Notes under the pieces: generated by a model | What the model saw: only the letters and a program-made list of their open reading frames with translations | The model's database searches: none | What the model was told of the DNA's origin: nothing | Assembly: GCF_001638985.1 (NCBI RefSeq) | Contig: NW_017265134.1 | Coordinates: forward strand, 1,054,001-1,118,000 | From: Phycomyces blakesleeanus NRRL 1555(-) | Lineage: Eukaryota > Mucoromycota > Mucoromycetes > Mucorales > Phycomycetaceae | Length of the DNA stretch: 64,000 bases | Reading direction: 5' to 3' | Shown here: positions 52,768-62,729 of the stretch, one piece after another | How the letters are laid out: each line of letters begins with the position of its first letter | Numbering within the stretch: position 1 is the first letter of the stretch | Translations under genes and position numbers: made by a program

Positions 52768-54879
52768 TTAATCATGGATGCCAATGCTGCGGTGAGATTT
52801 ACTGATTCTTGAGGTGAATTTCTTCACCTCAGCATCAGCATCCTTAGCATCCAAAAACTTGCTGTAAGCTTCAATATATCTCCAAGTCTTTTTATAAAAT
52901 CTCCTGATCATGGAAGGAGAACCAGCCACAGAAGAGGCACTGTCCAAGAAAGACGGGAGATTCTTTTCTAACGACTTGAAAGAATAATCGCAGTTTAGGC
53001 GAGTCACACGTTTGGCTGCACCCCAGTAACGCTCGATCCAATTGCATTCACAATGGAACTTGGGGTACAGCTCAAATATGTGACCCGCCTCTTCCACCAC
53101 CTCTTGAATAGCTGTCTTCTGTCCAGAAAAGTCGGGCTGAGAGGCCAAGAGGTGGCGGGCACAGCAACAGTGGTTCTCTGCTTCTTCTCCATTGCAGTCC
53201 ATTCTCCATCTTCTAGAAAGATTGGATGGATCCAGTTCCATCCACAGTCCACGCTCCTGAAGGATCCGCTGGACGCCAACAAACTGTCTCTTCTCCACCG
53301 GCCCCTTTCCTTTCCTTCCAGCTTCAAATACTGTCTCATAAAACGATTGAGGGATGATACGACCATCCCTCAAAAACGTTGTATCTTTGAAAATGAACTT
53401 GTCATTTTCAGAAACGACCTTTGGCTTTAGAACCATGCGGGTGGCAACCAAGGCATCTGTGGCATATGCTTTGTGGTTGCTGCTTTGGTCGAAAATAAAG
53501 ACACCGGTGCATCCCTCGTGCAAGCTTTCGAACAGAGGGATAGCATAGTTCTTCAGCTGGTCAAGCATGTCTTCGCTTGTCCAGTAACCGTCATATGCTG
53601 CCCCAACGTTAAATATTCTGCGGGAGACCCATCCCTTCACTCGCATAGTGCCATGACAAGCACACTGGAACTCGCTGACCATCAGAGATCTTCCCTGACC
53701 TTTTTTGCGGATGTGGCTTTCACCTTCCTCAAGCCACATGTCCACCTTTCCATCATGGGCATAAAAGGTGGACTCGTCATGGGTCACCATAACCAGCTTC
53801 TTCTGGTTCTCCAAAAGAAGAGGGGTTACCTCAATTTCTTCATCTTCCCCAGTAAAGTCTGACATACATTGTTTGTATCCCATCATTCGCGTTGCCCAAG
53901 CATGGCAATACTGAACAACGTCTTGTCTTTCGTGTCCATCATAATATACGTCCTGGTTGTTCTTGCGGTGGACGTACCCCCAAGCTCTCATGCATTTCCA
54001 TGCTGTGCTTATGGCCACGTTGCCTTTTACACCAAGGCATGATGGAAAAAGCATTTCATCGAGATACTTTTTCAAATCCACAACAGTTCGTCTTTCTGCT
54101 TTTTGAGCACGAAGCCAAACGATTGCTTTCTTTTTAAGGTCTTCATCGTCTACAATTGAAGACCGCTTGGCATGCTTGCCCTGTTGATGTTCAGAAATTT
54201 TGCCAAACTGAAGAAATTCTTTGGCCCAACCGTGGACAGCCTCTCCACGGTACTTGGAAGGTGTTGTCCAAAAAATCTCTGCTGCTTTTTCAGATGCCTC
54301 GATTTTCTTGCAATTGTTCAAGAGGCGTCGGAAATACTCTTTCACAACAATGTGTTTGCTTACTTCAAACAAAGCAAACTTGCCCAACTCGCTATCTGAA
54401 CTGACTGGAGGCTTTATCATCTCAGAGATTTTCTCATAAGCTTCACGAATCTCTTCAAGTTCCTCATCTTTCGATTGCTTGCATACAGTTAATGCTTCTG
54501 TTACAGGCGAAACTGATGCAACAGGAACCGAGAAACCGAAATCAGCAAGCGTTCTGACCTTCTTGTCTTTATTTGCCTCAAGCTCTTCTTTCATTTTTCT
54601 CTTGTTGCGCATAATCGATGATCTCGAGTCTCCTCTGTAGAGTCCACACAATTTTTTTCCTGCGTCTGGTCTCCATGTCAGAAAGCTATTATAGTACGCA
54701 GCAATCATCGTATCCGTATCTAAATCCAAGAGCTCCCAGTCGTACTCTTCTACAGGTTGATCTTCAACAGGTTCCTTTTCTGTATCAATAGTAATAATTG
54801 GAGACTTGGCGCAGAATTTTCCGCCCTCTCTTCGAGCCATTTTAGAAGTAAGGATAGAGCGAGCGTTTTTACGACCCAT
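52768..54879 (-). CDS. Intact IS630/Tc1-mariner-like DDE transposase, large fungal type
   Basis: One uninterrupted 703-aa frame with the start MGRKNARSILTSKMAR. The N-terminal part is charged and probably DNA-binding (helix-turn-helix-like segment AERRTVVDLKKYLDEM, then GNVAISTAWKCMRAWGY). The catalytic core shows D368 in VTHDESTFYAHDG, D464 in FIFDQSSNH and E616 in CNWIERYWGAAKRV. A Cys-rich insert (NHCCCARHLLASQPDF) lies between the second Asp and the Glu, a feature of this fungal family. It mediates cut-and-paste transposition. No stop, frameshift or intron is seen, so the protein may be functional. A candidate 15-bp inverted repeat lies at 52695-52709 and 55050-55064. The superfamily call rests on motif spacing only. 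Confidence 0.85.
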   Translation of the reverse strand: MGRKNARSILTSKMARREGGKFCAKSPIITIDTEKEPVEDQPVEEYDWELLDLDTDTMIAAYYNSFLTWRPDAGKKLCGLYRGDSRSSIMRNKRKMKEELEANKDKKVRTLADFGFSVPVASVSPVTEALTVCKQSKDEELEEIREAYEKISEMIKPPVSSDSELGKFALFEVSKHIVVKEYFRRLLNNCKKIEASEKAAEIFWTTPSKYRGEAVHGWAKEFLQFGKISEHQQGKHAKRSSIVDDEDLKKKAIVWLRAQKAERRTVVDLKKYLDEMLFPSCLGVKGNVAISTAWKCMRAWGYVHRKNNQDVYYDGHERQDVVQYCHAWATRMMGYKQCMSDFTGEDEEIEVTPLLLENQKKLVMVTHDESTFYAHDGKVDMWLEEGESHIRKKGQGRSLMVSEFQCACHGTMRVKGWVSRRIFNVGAAYDGYWTSEDMLDQLKNYAIPLFESLHEGCTGVFIFDQSSNHKAYATDALVATRMVLKPKVVSENDKFIFKDTTFLRDGRIIPQSFYETVFEAGRKGKGPVEKRQFVGVQRILQERGLWMELDPSNLSRRWRMDCNGEEAENHCCCARHLLASQPDFSGQKTAIQEVVEEAGHIFELYPKFHCECNWIERYWGAAKRVTRLNCDYSFKSLEKNLPSFLDSASSVAGSPSMIRRFYKKTWRYIEAYSKFLDAKDADAEVKKFTSRISKSHRSIGIHD

Positions 54880-55049
54880 TTTTAAGAATTTGTTTTGGTA
54901 AAAGTAAAAGAAGTGTTTTCAGGGCAGTCTTGATAGACAGCTGTCACATCCAAAAACGTGGTTTATACTCCGCATGTTACACGTAATTACTAATTTAGGA
55001 TATATAATTCTCTGCATCTGCCTTGAGATGCCATCAGAGATGTAGATTC

Positions 55050-55064
55050 AAGTCTCAATATTTC
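55050..55064. repeat. Candidate right inverted repeat of the DDE transposon
   Basis: AAGTCTCAATATTTC is the partner of 52695-52709 (14 of 15 positions in inverted orientation). Confidence 0.25.
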
Positions 55065-55080
55065 TCTTCCCCTGCTATTA

Positions 55081-55257
55081 AATTGGAACACCGCACTTTT
55101 TCAAAAGTCAAAAACTTTGTCGGAAATGTCACTACAAACAAGCTGCTTGCACAGTTCTTTTCAGAAACACTTTCTCCGTGTCCATGAGCGACGGTTTTTT
55201 TGTATTGACATTTCCGACAAAGTTTTTGCCTTTTGAAAAAAATATCGGAGTCCAATA
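55081..55257. mobile_element. Hairpin MITE with long inverted arms and TA flanks
   Basis: Two arms of about 55 bp (55081-55137 and 55202-55257) are inverted copies. The inner 35 bp is almost perfect (core AAAAACTTTGTCGGAAATGTCA in pieces: AAAAACTTTGTCGG and GGAAATGTCA). The outer part diverges slightly (TTGGAACACCG against TTGGACTCCG). TA dinucleotides flank both ends. The loop of about 65 bp has no gene. The TTGGA.C.CCG terminus and TA duplication suggest a Tc1/mariner/pogo-related MITE. It lies next to the intact DDE transposase gene but shows no clear sequence identity to that gene's flanks. Confidence 0.75.
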
Positions 55258-56432
55258 ATTCTTCCTGATTATAAGAAAAATACACTATAATACATTTATA
55301 AAAGTAAATAAATAAATAAAACGCCCAAGGTCACGCCATTGAAAAAGAAGCAGGCACTATATTCATATTTTTACACACATGAAATTCCAATAACAGTGGA
55401 AGTACGGAAGAAGATCCGGTCAAAGAATCCCACGTACACTCAAAGGCTACATTATTTGTGCTTGGCATCCCCTATATTGTCGCAGATGAGATTCTTTGTT
55501 TTATTTCTGGATTTTTTTTTTTTGATAAACACAAAGGCAAGTTTACCCTTGTAATATATATATATATATATATATACTAATTATTATGAGTGAAAGAGAA
55601 ATCTCCTAGAAGATTATGAGGAAAATATTAGAGAGACTTCCTAATATATATATATATATATTTGATATCCTCTTGTTTGGCCTCGATAATTATGTATTTT
55701 TGCTATATAGAAGATGTTGATCTTTAGGAGAAAAAAATGTAAATAATTTCAAACGACTCGTAACTTTGGTAAGACCAATACCCACTTACTAAATTTAGGA
55801 TACTCTAAACATATTCTGATGTCTTGGGATTTATAGTTAAATACATAAATCGTTTTTGCCTGTAATTCAAACAGTGATTTTGAATGAAAGTTATATGTTA
55901 AGTTGCTTACCAGGCTATACAATTAGAGAAAGGAACGAGTAGAGTCTATAAATTACACATGTTTCACATCTGAACTTAAAGACGCCTTTAACATTAAATA
56001 ATAATGGCTATGAATCCTACCTTACACATATATCTATCTATATTGCAAAGTGTCAAATTATTAAAAGCTATGAATAGATAAACAGCCGAATATTCTTACT
56101 ATCAAACAAGCACTCTTCCATACTTCAACTCAAATAAACAATATCGTCAATTTTTCTTTTCACATTTCAGCCAGATTAACAAATTCCTCCTCTCAGTCTC
56201 TTTTACGAAAACACTAAAAGTCAACCCAGTCATCAACCTTCACCCCACAAGCTTCGCATCTTCACCCATAGTGACCAATACTAAACCTACGAGCGCCTAA
56301 CAAATACTCATCGCCTCAAATTTGGCCCGGATAGTCTCCTGGTCATGGGAAAATCGTCTACGCCTTACAGAATATATATCATGAGTTAATAAAAAAATAT
56401 AGGAATGAGATGTCCACTTCGCAAACACAAAT

Positions 56433-56902
56433 TTAATGTTTACCTAACTGATATATTTGGCGCGCCCAAAGAATGTCCTTTGTGTTTTGACCAATGTCCT
56501 TAAAAGCTTAAACAAGTCTTTAACCCTCGTCAATACTGTCACTATCAAACATCAATTGTAACTTGTCATGACCTTCTAAGGTAATACTACAACTAGCCTT
56601 CATATTTCTATTGCTGTTGTTATTAAACATGGCCTTAGATATATCAACCCAGGATATTTGGAGAACTGGATCTGTTACAGTTTAAACATAGTCCGTGGGA
56701 CCGAGATCTTGTCGCTATATTATGTTTGCGGTACATACTGCACCAATTGGGATATTATGGTACAATTCCGGAGAGGCTCACCTGTGTTCCTCAAGTTTAA
56801 CATACCATGAGACCAAGAGAAATCTTTCCGGGTGGTGTTCATGTAAGATGAGAACTGACAAGTACAAAGTGATAAAAAATACCAGAAGAGCACTATTAAC
56901 AA
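56433..56902 (-). pseudogene. Decayed coding remnant, unknown family
   Basis: From 56708 to 56433 one minus-strand frame of 92 codons reads as protein interrupted only by TAA stops (after DYV, DEG, RLV and at the end). Intervening stretches are clearly gene-like: TVTDPVLQISWVDISKAM, ITLEGHDKLQLMFDSDSIDE, AFKDIGQNTKDILWARQIYQ. A second frame just upstream (56902-56720) reads HGMLNLRNTGEPLRNC and TIISQLVQYVPQT, so a frameshift near 56715 is likely. All stops in the main frame are TAA, as expected from CAA to TAA changes. I do not recognise the protein. Its location beside transposons suggests a dead element, which is inference. Confidence 0.5.
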
Positions 56903-57208
56903 TAAAGAGAAAGTCTTTTATTTAACTTAATTATTACAAAGTGTTTCCAAAGTACCATTTTAGCACTTCATTACATTCTTTGGATAATCCAGTGAATTAT
57001 TTTATTGTCATTTGAAGTGTGTAGGTGAGGAAGGTGTCTTGCATCAATTAAAAAAAAGTATGGCACTATAGAAGCTATAAGTAAGGCAAGGATTGAATAT
57101 TAAAAGGATAAAGTTTAGCCGAGATACCACTCTAACACCACTTTTAAAATGTCGAATAAAAGCTTGCAAAAAAATCTCCCAGTAATTTTTTTAATATAGT
57201 GTAATATA

Positions 57209-57605
57209 GCCCAATTCAGTACATGTAAGGGTTATGGGCTTGTCGAATTGAAATCAAAAGAGAACCAGTTAAAGGTTTGGTCAATGTTAAGGAAGCAAGG
57301 TCTAGATTAAGGTGCTACTAATTGAATAAGCTTCTGTTAAAATTACCCAAGAAAGCAACTGTACTGTCAAATTAGAACAGGTGTCGCTCACAGCTCACCA
57401 GACCAATAATTTCAAGCAAGTACTGGTTATTTCACTAACAGATAATTTTAAGCACAAGACTATTGTAACCCAAGTCTCTGTAATTGAGACCTTAACTACT
57501 GTAAGCTAGGAGTATATTGTCAAACAAGGACATATTATGCAAGCACCACCTATTGTTTAACAGGGGTCGATTACAAAAGACTCCAATCAAAGCTTAAAAT
57601 GGTGA
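57209..57605 (+). pseudogene. Decayed coding remnant, unknown family
   Basis: A plus-strand stretch reads GYGLVELKSKENQLKVWSML to a TAA near 57308. It then continues in another frame from 57330: ASVKITQESNCTVKLEQVSL, TAHQTNNFKQVLVISLTDNF and KTIVTQVSVIETL. That frame is broken by TAG at 57506-57508 and TAA at 57558-57560 before the final TGA at 57603. The long protein-like runs and few stops indicate a former coding sequence. Family unknown; a retroelement or duplicated gene is possible. Confidence 0.45.
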
Positions 57606-57855
57606 AATCGGGTTGCATGGCCCCAAATTAATAAAACTTATTATCCCCATACATAGTATATTATGTTGTATATATATATACACAAATTTCTTTTTTTAAA
57701 AAAAAAATAAGATGTTGTTTCTTTGTTGTATGTAAGGAGACATATACCAATTCGCTCATATTTATAATAAAGAACAATGCAATTATACACAAAAGATTTT
57801 TGTAAGAAAAAAGGAAGAAAGAAAGAGTAATTAAGAGGATTAAGGTAATGAGTTA

Positions 57856-59013
57856 TTAAATGCGGGTTTCTTTTGATTGTCTAGTATACGAGCAGCGTGA
57901 ACCAAATGCTAGTGCTGTAGAATGAGACTGAACGGGGACAACATTCTGGGATTTTCCCATATCTTTTCTCGTGTCTTTTTTACTTCTATCTGATTTATGT
58001 ACTAATGGGGCAGACTGGGTAACAGTAGGTAAGGGTTGCTGGCGAAAAGAAATAATGTCGCTACGCGTTTGAGAAACAGTACTAGATAACCAGCTAGACG
58101 ATAGTTTAGATGCGGTAGACATGCTTTTATTGAGTACCACAGAAAGACCGTGTGCGTTGCGTGCAGCTGAAGGCTGTCCATAAATCTCGGTTTCTGTGGC
58201 ACGACAATGCCAGGGAGTTAGGGTGATGCGGAGCGTCATCTGGCGATGGTCGGGCCCGCATCGATTGCAGGGCTGAATAGAAAGACTGTCAAGAGCATCG
58301 TAGTAATGGGTGGTGGTGGTGCGCACAGAACATTCATCATCATTTGGAGTGTATGTATGACTACAAATAAACCCGTGCTGGAGCATATCTTCAAAATCGC
58401 TCTTTGACTGTGGTGTGATGACTGCTCGGAGGTATTTTCGTACTTGACGAGAGCCATAATAGAGTGCAGTGGGTATTGCACTGGTAAACGAGGATGTGGT
58501 TCCCCTGTGACTAGGGGTGTGATGGATTGGTTTTGGAAGTTGACCAGAAAGGGCCGTTGGCTTGGAGTGTGGAACAGACTCGACCAAGGATTGAGGAGTC
58601 ATCAAAAAACCTCGAGAGGAGCACAACAGGAGACTATTCTGAGAAGATAACGATGTGGCTACAGTCGATCCTTCGGTACTAGTAACGGAATTAGAAGAAG
58701 ACCAGGTATTTATGCTTGGATCGATGGGATCAGCCAGCGTAGTTGCAACCCTTGGTGATGATCTAGTGTTTGAGTAGTGCTCCAAGGGGTCATTCTCTTT
58801 TCGGGCCTTGTGTCTGTCATTAATAATGTATGAATTGCTACGCAGTGCAAATTCCTTGGAAACAACAAAAGGTCGAATTTCTTGTGGTTGCGAGTACATT
58901 CCTGAGTGACCCTCTGTTTTCGGGCAAGACATAATGGGAATGGACGACAGAAAGATTCGGTTAGGTGAAGCCATAGATGAAGGAAGGACTAGATTTCGCT
59001 TGGACGGCGACAT
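57856..59013 (-). CDS. Hypothetical protein, Ser/Thr-rich, unknown function
   Basis: A single 385-aa frame starting MSPSKRNLVLPSSM at the first ATG. The N-terminal two thirds are Ser/Thr/Pro-rich and probably disordered. A more ordered patch near residues 190-285 contains QVRKYLRAVITPQSKSDFED, MLQHGFICSHTYTP and MTLRITLTPWHCRATETEIY, with a CNRCGP pair of Cys. The C-terminus is again Ser-rich and basic (DRSKKDTRKDMGK). No signal peptide or membrane segment. I do not recognise a family. The ordered patch with a short Cys pair could be a small interaction domain. The reading frame is long and GC-richer than the flanks, which supports a real gene. Confidence 0.7.
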   Translation of the reverse strand: MSPSKRNLVLPSSMASPNRIFLSSIPIMSCPKTEGHSGMYSQPQEIRPFVVSKEFALRSNSYIINDRHKARKENDPLEHYSNTRSSPRVATTLADPIDPSINTWSSSNSVTSTEGSTVATSLSSQNSLLLCSSRGFLMTPQSLVESVPHSKPTALSGQLPKPIHHTPSHRGTTSSFTSAIPTALYYGSRQVRKYLRAVITPQSKSDFEDMLQHGFICSHTYTPNDDECSVRTTTTHYYDALDSLSIQPCNRCGPDHRQMTLRITLTPWHCRATETEIYGQPSAARNAHGLSVVLNKSMSTASKLSSSWLSSTVSQTRSDIISFRQQPLPTVTQSAPLVHKSDRSKKDTRKDMGKSQNVVPVQSHSTALAFGSRCSYTRQSKETRI

Positions 59014-59658
59014 GACAATGAGGATGAAGTGTAAGACAAGCTCCAGAGAGTGCTCGAGAGGTACTTTATAAGATCAAGCTTCATTCAGGGGTAAAAGGGT
59101 TGTCCTCATTGATTGGAGACCAGGAGAGCATGCTTATGGAGACAAAGCCTGCCTAAGGCATTTTTATTGCCTTGTAGATCTAGCGACAAAGAATGGATCA
59201 TATAATGTCCATTTCTGGCACCGTTCATTATTTGACAAACTCTTTCATACTTTGTATGCACCCGAGTAATTTCATTTCTAGTCCCATTTCATTTCATTTC
59301 ATTTTATTTAATTTTATTTAATTTATTGTGTTCGCTTTTGTTTGTCAATTCATCGTGTCCTGTTTATATTGCAATAGGAGTTTGCACGCTCTAGATCACA
59401 GAGGAGAATAAAGAGAAAGAGAGAAAGAGCGAGATAGAGACAGAAAAAGAGAAAGAGCTTTATATAAAATTGAATGAATAGTAGCTTCCAAGTCCATGTT
59501 TAGAAGATGTTTCACGGGTTTGTTTTATGGGTCATGTCCGAAATAAAATAGGATATAATAAAATGTACACATTGGAATCAGAAGAGGAATACTTCCCCAA
59601 CAGTGAGGAGCTATAATACAAGGTGATCCAAGAGAATCGTAAAGGAGATAAAGGAAGG
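59014..59658. other. Intergenic region
   Basis: Promoter of the hypothetical gene and 3' flank of the eIF4E-like gene. It has short GAGAAAGAGA-type purine runs near 59400-59460. No gene seen. Confidence 0.55.
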
Positions 59659-61265
59659 TTATTTGTCAAAGTGTTTCTTGAAGTTAGCGCTTAAGACTGT
59701 ATTTTTGGTAGACTCTGGCATCATTTCACCCATCTTCTCCCTAGACAAATTCAATTGGTTTGATCAGGATAAATAAAAAGGCTTGGTCGGATTTTTGTTT
59801 TTACGCAAATGATCAATTCTTACTTTAGACGGGGAATTGTAGCTAGAGTGGCAGATGCGTTAAGCCAAAGCTCGATGCGGTCACTGCGAGTACGGCGTGA
59901 GAGAACAATTCCGACTAGACCAAAGTCTGTCAAATTTCCACCAACAAATGAGCAAAGAGCCCATTCAAATACGTCGTCAAGTGCAGTTTTGGGAGGACAT
60001 AGAGTGAGACGACCACCTTCCCTGTTCGTCTTGTCTTCCCACATAGGTTCCACACCTTCAACAAAACAATATATATTCTGGTTAACTGGCCAGTGCGAAG
60101 GCTTGCCTCTGTGCTCCTTAAAGGAACGCCACTGTGCAGAAAAATCCCAGACTGAGTGGCAGTCGAAGAGGGGTTTTACAGCTGCTATATAGTTTGCAGA
60201 TGCCTTAGCTTGACGGGTATCACTAAAGTAGAATGTACAAGATGTGGGCAACGGAAGGACAGAAGAAAAGGAGATATTGTGCTGCTGAAGGTAATTCTTT
60301 AGGAAAGCATAACGGGTTGGGTTCTCGCGCACACGTTTCGGGTCAGCCCAGACAGGCATCGATGGTTCCACAATTGCATCGAACACAACGGGTGACGGGG
60401 TTGAACTTGTGCCACCAGCCTGACTCCTGGCGTGACTCTGAAATACCATCTGAGGATGCTGTTGTAGTTTTTGCTGCTGTTGATGTGGTACTTGCTGCAC
60501 CTGCTCCACCTCCATAAAAGTCACCTCTTTATCTTCCTTCTTCGATACGATTGGAAGATTAGTATTGCTGACATCAGCAATACTGCTGCAATGGCTACCG
60601 CTACTATGACTGCTATGGCTTGAGCTGGGAGTCTGTGCGGGTGGCGTGACTTTGATCTTGCTGATGCTGGTGCGGGGAGTGCTGCAGCTTGGAACAGAGC
60701 TCTTTGAACTAGCAGTGCTAGCACTACTGAAGCGACGACAAGTAACTCCAGAAGATGTTGTCAGAGTATCTGAGGATATAGAGGACACTCTACGACTATT
60801 ACGTTCGTGCTCATGACCAAGTTCATGGCCATGCTCATGTTCATGTTCGTGTTCATGTTCGTGTCTGTATCGGTCATATGTTAATATATCTGGCACCCGT
60901 ATTTCGCATGCCACTGCATTGTCACTGTAATAGTAGTTGTCGGGTGTATAGACATAGGGGTGCACATACACGGAATGTGTAATACTATCCATGTCCAGGA
61001 GATCTGTATCCAGGGGTTCTTTTGTGGTAGTCTCGAGAGGGTCATTATAAAAAGTATACATTGGATATCCTTCTTGATGTGGCTTTATATGTCCAAATGT
61101 TGCTTTGGAAGCTCGTCGTGGAAAATGCATCGGGTGGGGTGCACCCTGGAGAGGCTCAAAGATCGATTGCTCGCTGCGTAGCTTGCTAATAGATGCATCC
61201 CAGTCGGAGTGTTCGGCGTGTAAATGCCTAGTCTGTGCAGGCGGGTGGTGAATGTGAGTAAACAT
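59659..61265 (-). CDS. eIF4E-family cap-binding protein with long low-complexity N-terminus
   Basis: Two exons, 59824-61265 and 59659-59740, giving about 507 aa. The ATG at 61265 is the first in frame; upstream only TTG. Residues 1-300 are low-complexity: His-rich start, a (HE)n run (HEHEHEHEHEHGHELGHEHE), Ser/Thr tracts and a Gln run. The C-terminal 200 residues form an eIF4E fold: SVWDFSAQWRSFKEH, YCFVEGVEPMWED (the conserved Trp-Glu that binds the m7G cap), EGGRLTL, VFEWALCSFVGG and SRRTRSDRIELWLN. The last exon supplies the usual ending ANFKKHFDK; reading through its intron gives a false stop. The atypical lead before the cap pocket suggests a class II (4EHP-like) regulator rather than the canonical factor, but this is inference. 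Confidence 0.85.
60826..60866 (-). repeat. His-Glu dipeptide tract in the eIF4E-like gene
   Basis: Tandem CATGAG-type hexamers (GTTCATGTTCGTGTTCATG on the plus strand) encode an alternating His-Glu run that would bind metals and is likely variable in length. Confidence 0.8.
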
Positions 61266-61433
61266 GCTTGTTAAAGAAGAAGGAAATGAAGCCAAATGAG
61301 AATCCAACAAGAATAAACCCTTTAATCACGTGTGACATCATCGACGGGTGTCACCCCCTCTCTTTGACTGGATGAAAAGAGATTCATCCCACTTATTCAT
61401 TTATTTAGTCACATCAAAATACGTATTTTTTTT

Positions 61434-62044
61434 CTATTCTTTATTTTTATTGACTAGTACTCGATGACGGCCATGTCTTTTCCTTCTTCCTACTGTTTTT
61501 TGATTTTGTTTTGCCATAATGTTTTGTACTTTTGTCAGATAGTTTACTACTTCATCACTATCGGGCATATGAAACATTGGTAGTGAAGAGTCAATGTGTA
61601 ATGGCTCAGACATAGCTGTCTCCATTATCTCTACTATGGGATCCTTTTCTCTTGCGGAATGCTCAGAAGGAGGCTCAAACGGGCGCAGGTCCATCATATA
61701 TTGTGTAAATGCATCTAGAGCACGAATAATAAAATATTTTAGGACTTTAACAACCATAATCCAAAATAAGAAATTCCTCAAGGTTTACCTTCTTCAACCT
61801 CTTGTGGGGTCAGAGTCTGAAAGAAGGGCCGCTCATCGTCATTCGATAGACCAAGAAGAGGTCGATGGAGAGAAAAAAAGGCATTGTGGGCAAAGTCTGT
61901 TTCGGGAATGTTGATGACTGGCATAAAAGGAATTCTGTCCTTTATCAATTCTTTCTTATCCTTGGGCTTGTGTGAATAGGCTCTGGTAGTTGAATAGAGA
62001 GGTCGCTGCACGACTCTCTGGAAGTTTCTCGAGATCATCAACAT
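61434..62044 (-). CDS. Probable mitochondrial protein of unknown function
   Basis: Two exons, 61789-62044 and 61434-61714, giving about 178 aa. The start MLMISRNFQRVVQRPLYSTT at 62044 has the Arg/Ser-rich, acid-free look of a mitochondrial presequence. The frame continues upstream into a pyrimidine tract ending in GCAG, which looks like a 5'-UTR intron acceptor. The body reads FMPVINIPETDFAHNAFFSL, HRPLLGL, then DAFTQYMMDLRPFEPP across the intron. The C-terminus is strongly basic (GRRKRHGRHRVLVNKNKE). A mitoribosome or RNA-linked role would fit the basic tail, but I do not recognise the family. It shares a 178-bp divergent promoter with the plus-strand gene at 62223. Confidence 0.7.
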
Positions 62045-62222
62045 TAGTGATTTATTTAACTGCGCAGAAAATAGAAATAATAAAAAAAAAGTCGTAGGGT
62101 CAATAAAGAGAGAAAAGAGGAGTTTGGACCAAGGCAACTTGACGCAACATCACCGGGTGACCCTTTATCAAACTCAGCGTAGACTATACTCTGTTTCTTA
62201 CATCCCTTTTGTTCTATACTTG
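62045..62222. promoter_or_regulatory. Divergent promoter between two short genes
   Basis: 178 bp separate the opposite start codons at 62044 and 62223. A pyrimidine tract ending in GCAG next to the minus-strand start suggests a leader intron. Confidence 0.4.
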
Positions 62223-62729
62223 ATGAATTCAACGCCCCAGCCAGATATTTCTCAGGGTGTGGTCATCCACGATCAAACAAATAATACATTGCGTCATCCA
62301 GTTGTACATTATGTATTTGAAGGAGAAGACTTTCCTAATGTCCCCAAAGAACAACTTATCCTCATCGACATCGACCCAGCTACAACTACGCTCAACAGTA
62401 TCGATAGTTATAGCCCTCATTTCCAAGTTACTGACTGTCAATTGGAGCAGAGCATTCCAAAAGATACTTTTGAAGAAGCTTTTAGTACAATTAGTTTGAC
62501 CATTGAAGGCGTCTCTGCTCCTAGATTGTAAGTCTAAATATTTTCTAGAAAGATCACAATAATCCAATATGTTCAGTATACTCAGTACACCATTTACCTG
62601 AGTTAATTAGAGAAGATGCAGAACCTATTCGCTCTCTAGATCATCTCAAGGAATCTTTGCTTGAATTCAAAACGCGAAACGAACTCGCTAACCTTGTATT
62701 CTCTCCCTTTATATCCGAGCAAATATAAG
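62223..62729 (+). CDS. Short acidic protein of unknown function, C-terminal splice unresolved
   Basis: The ATG at 62223 opens MNSTPQPDISQG and the frame runs to 62527, where AGATT|GTAAGT is a strong donor. Downstream, 62588-62729 is an open frame to TAA with good protein character (HHLPELIREDAEPIRSLDHL, KESLLEFKTRNELANLVF). None of the visible AG acceptors (62576, 62585) joins the two in phase; each is one base off. Using the acceptor at 62585 instead gives a short end (RFTPFT). Either an unusual splice site, a sequencing error or a real frameshift is involved. The body (HPVVHYVFEGEDFP, QLILIDIDPATTTLNSIDSY) suggests a compact cytosolic protein. Family not recognised. Confidence 0.5.

Larger units (their letters stand above)
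54880..57855. other. Element-rich region without intact genes
   Basis: Holds the transposase promoter, a hairpin MITE (55081-55257), (TA)n tracts near 55555 and 55641, and two decayed coding remnants (56433-56902 and 57209-57605), listed separately. Confidence 0.6.

Noticed and set aside
53004..54439. Several frames of 60-130 codons on both strands
   Set aside because: Shadows of the intact 703-aa transposase gene.
55055..55285. 76-codon minus-strand frame
   Set aside because: Runs through both arms of the hairpin MITE; not protein-like over the arms.
61266..61310. N-terminal extension of the eIF4E-like protein
   Set aside because: Starts at TTG; the first ATG is at 61265.
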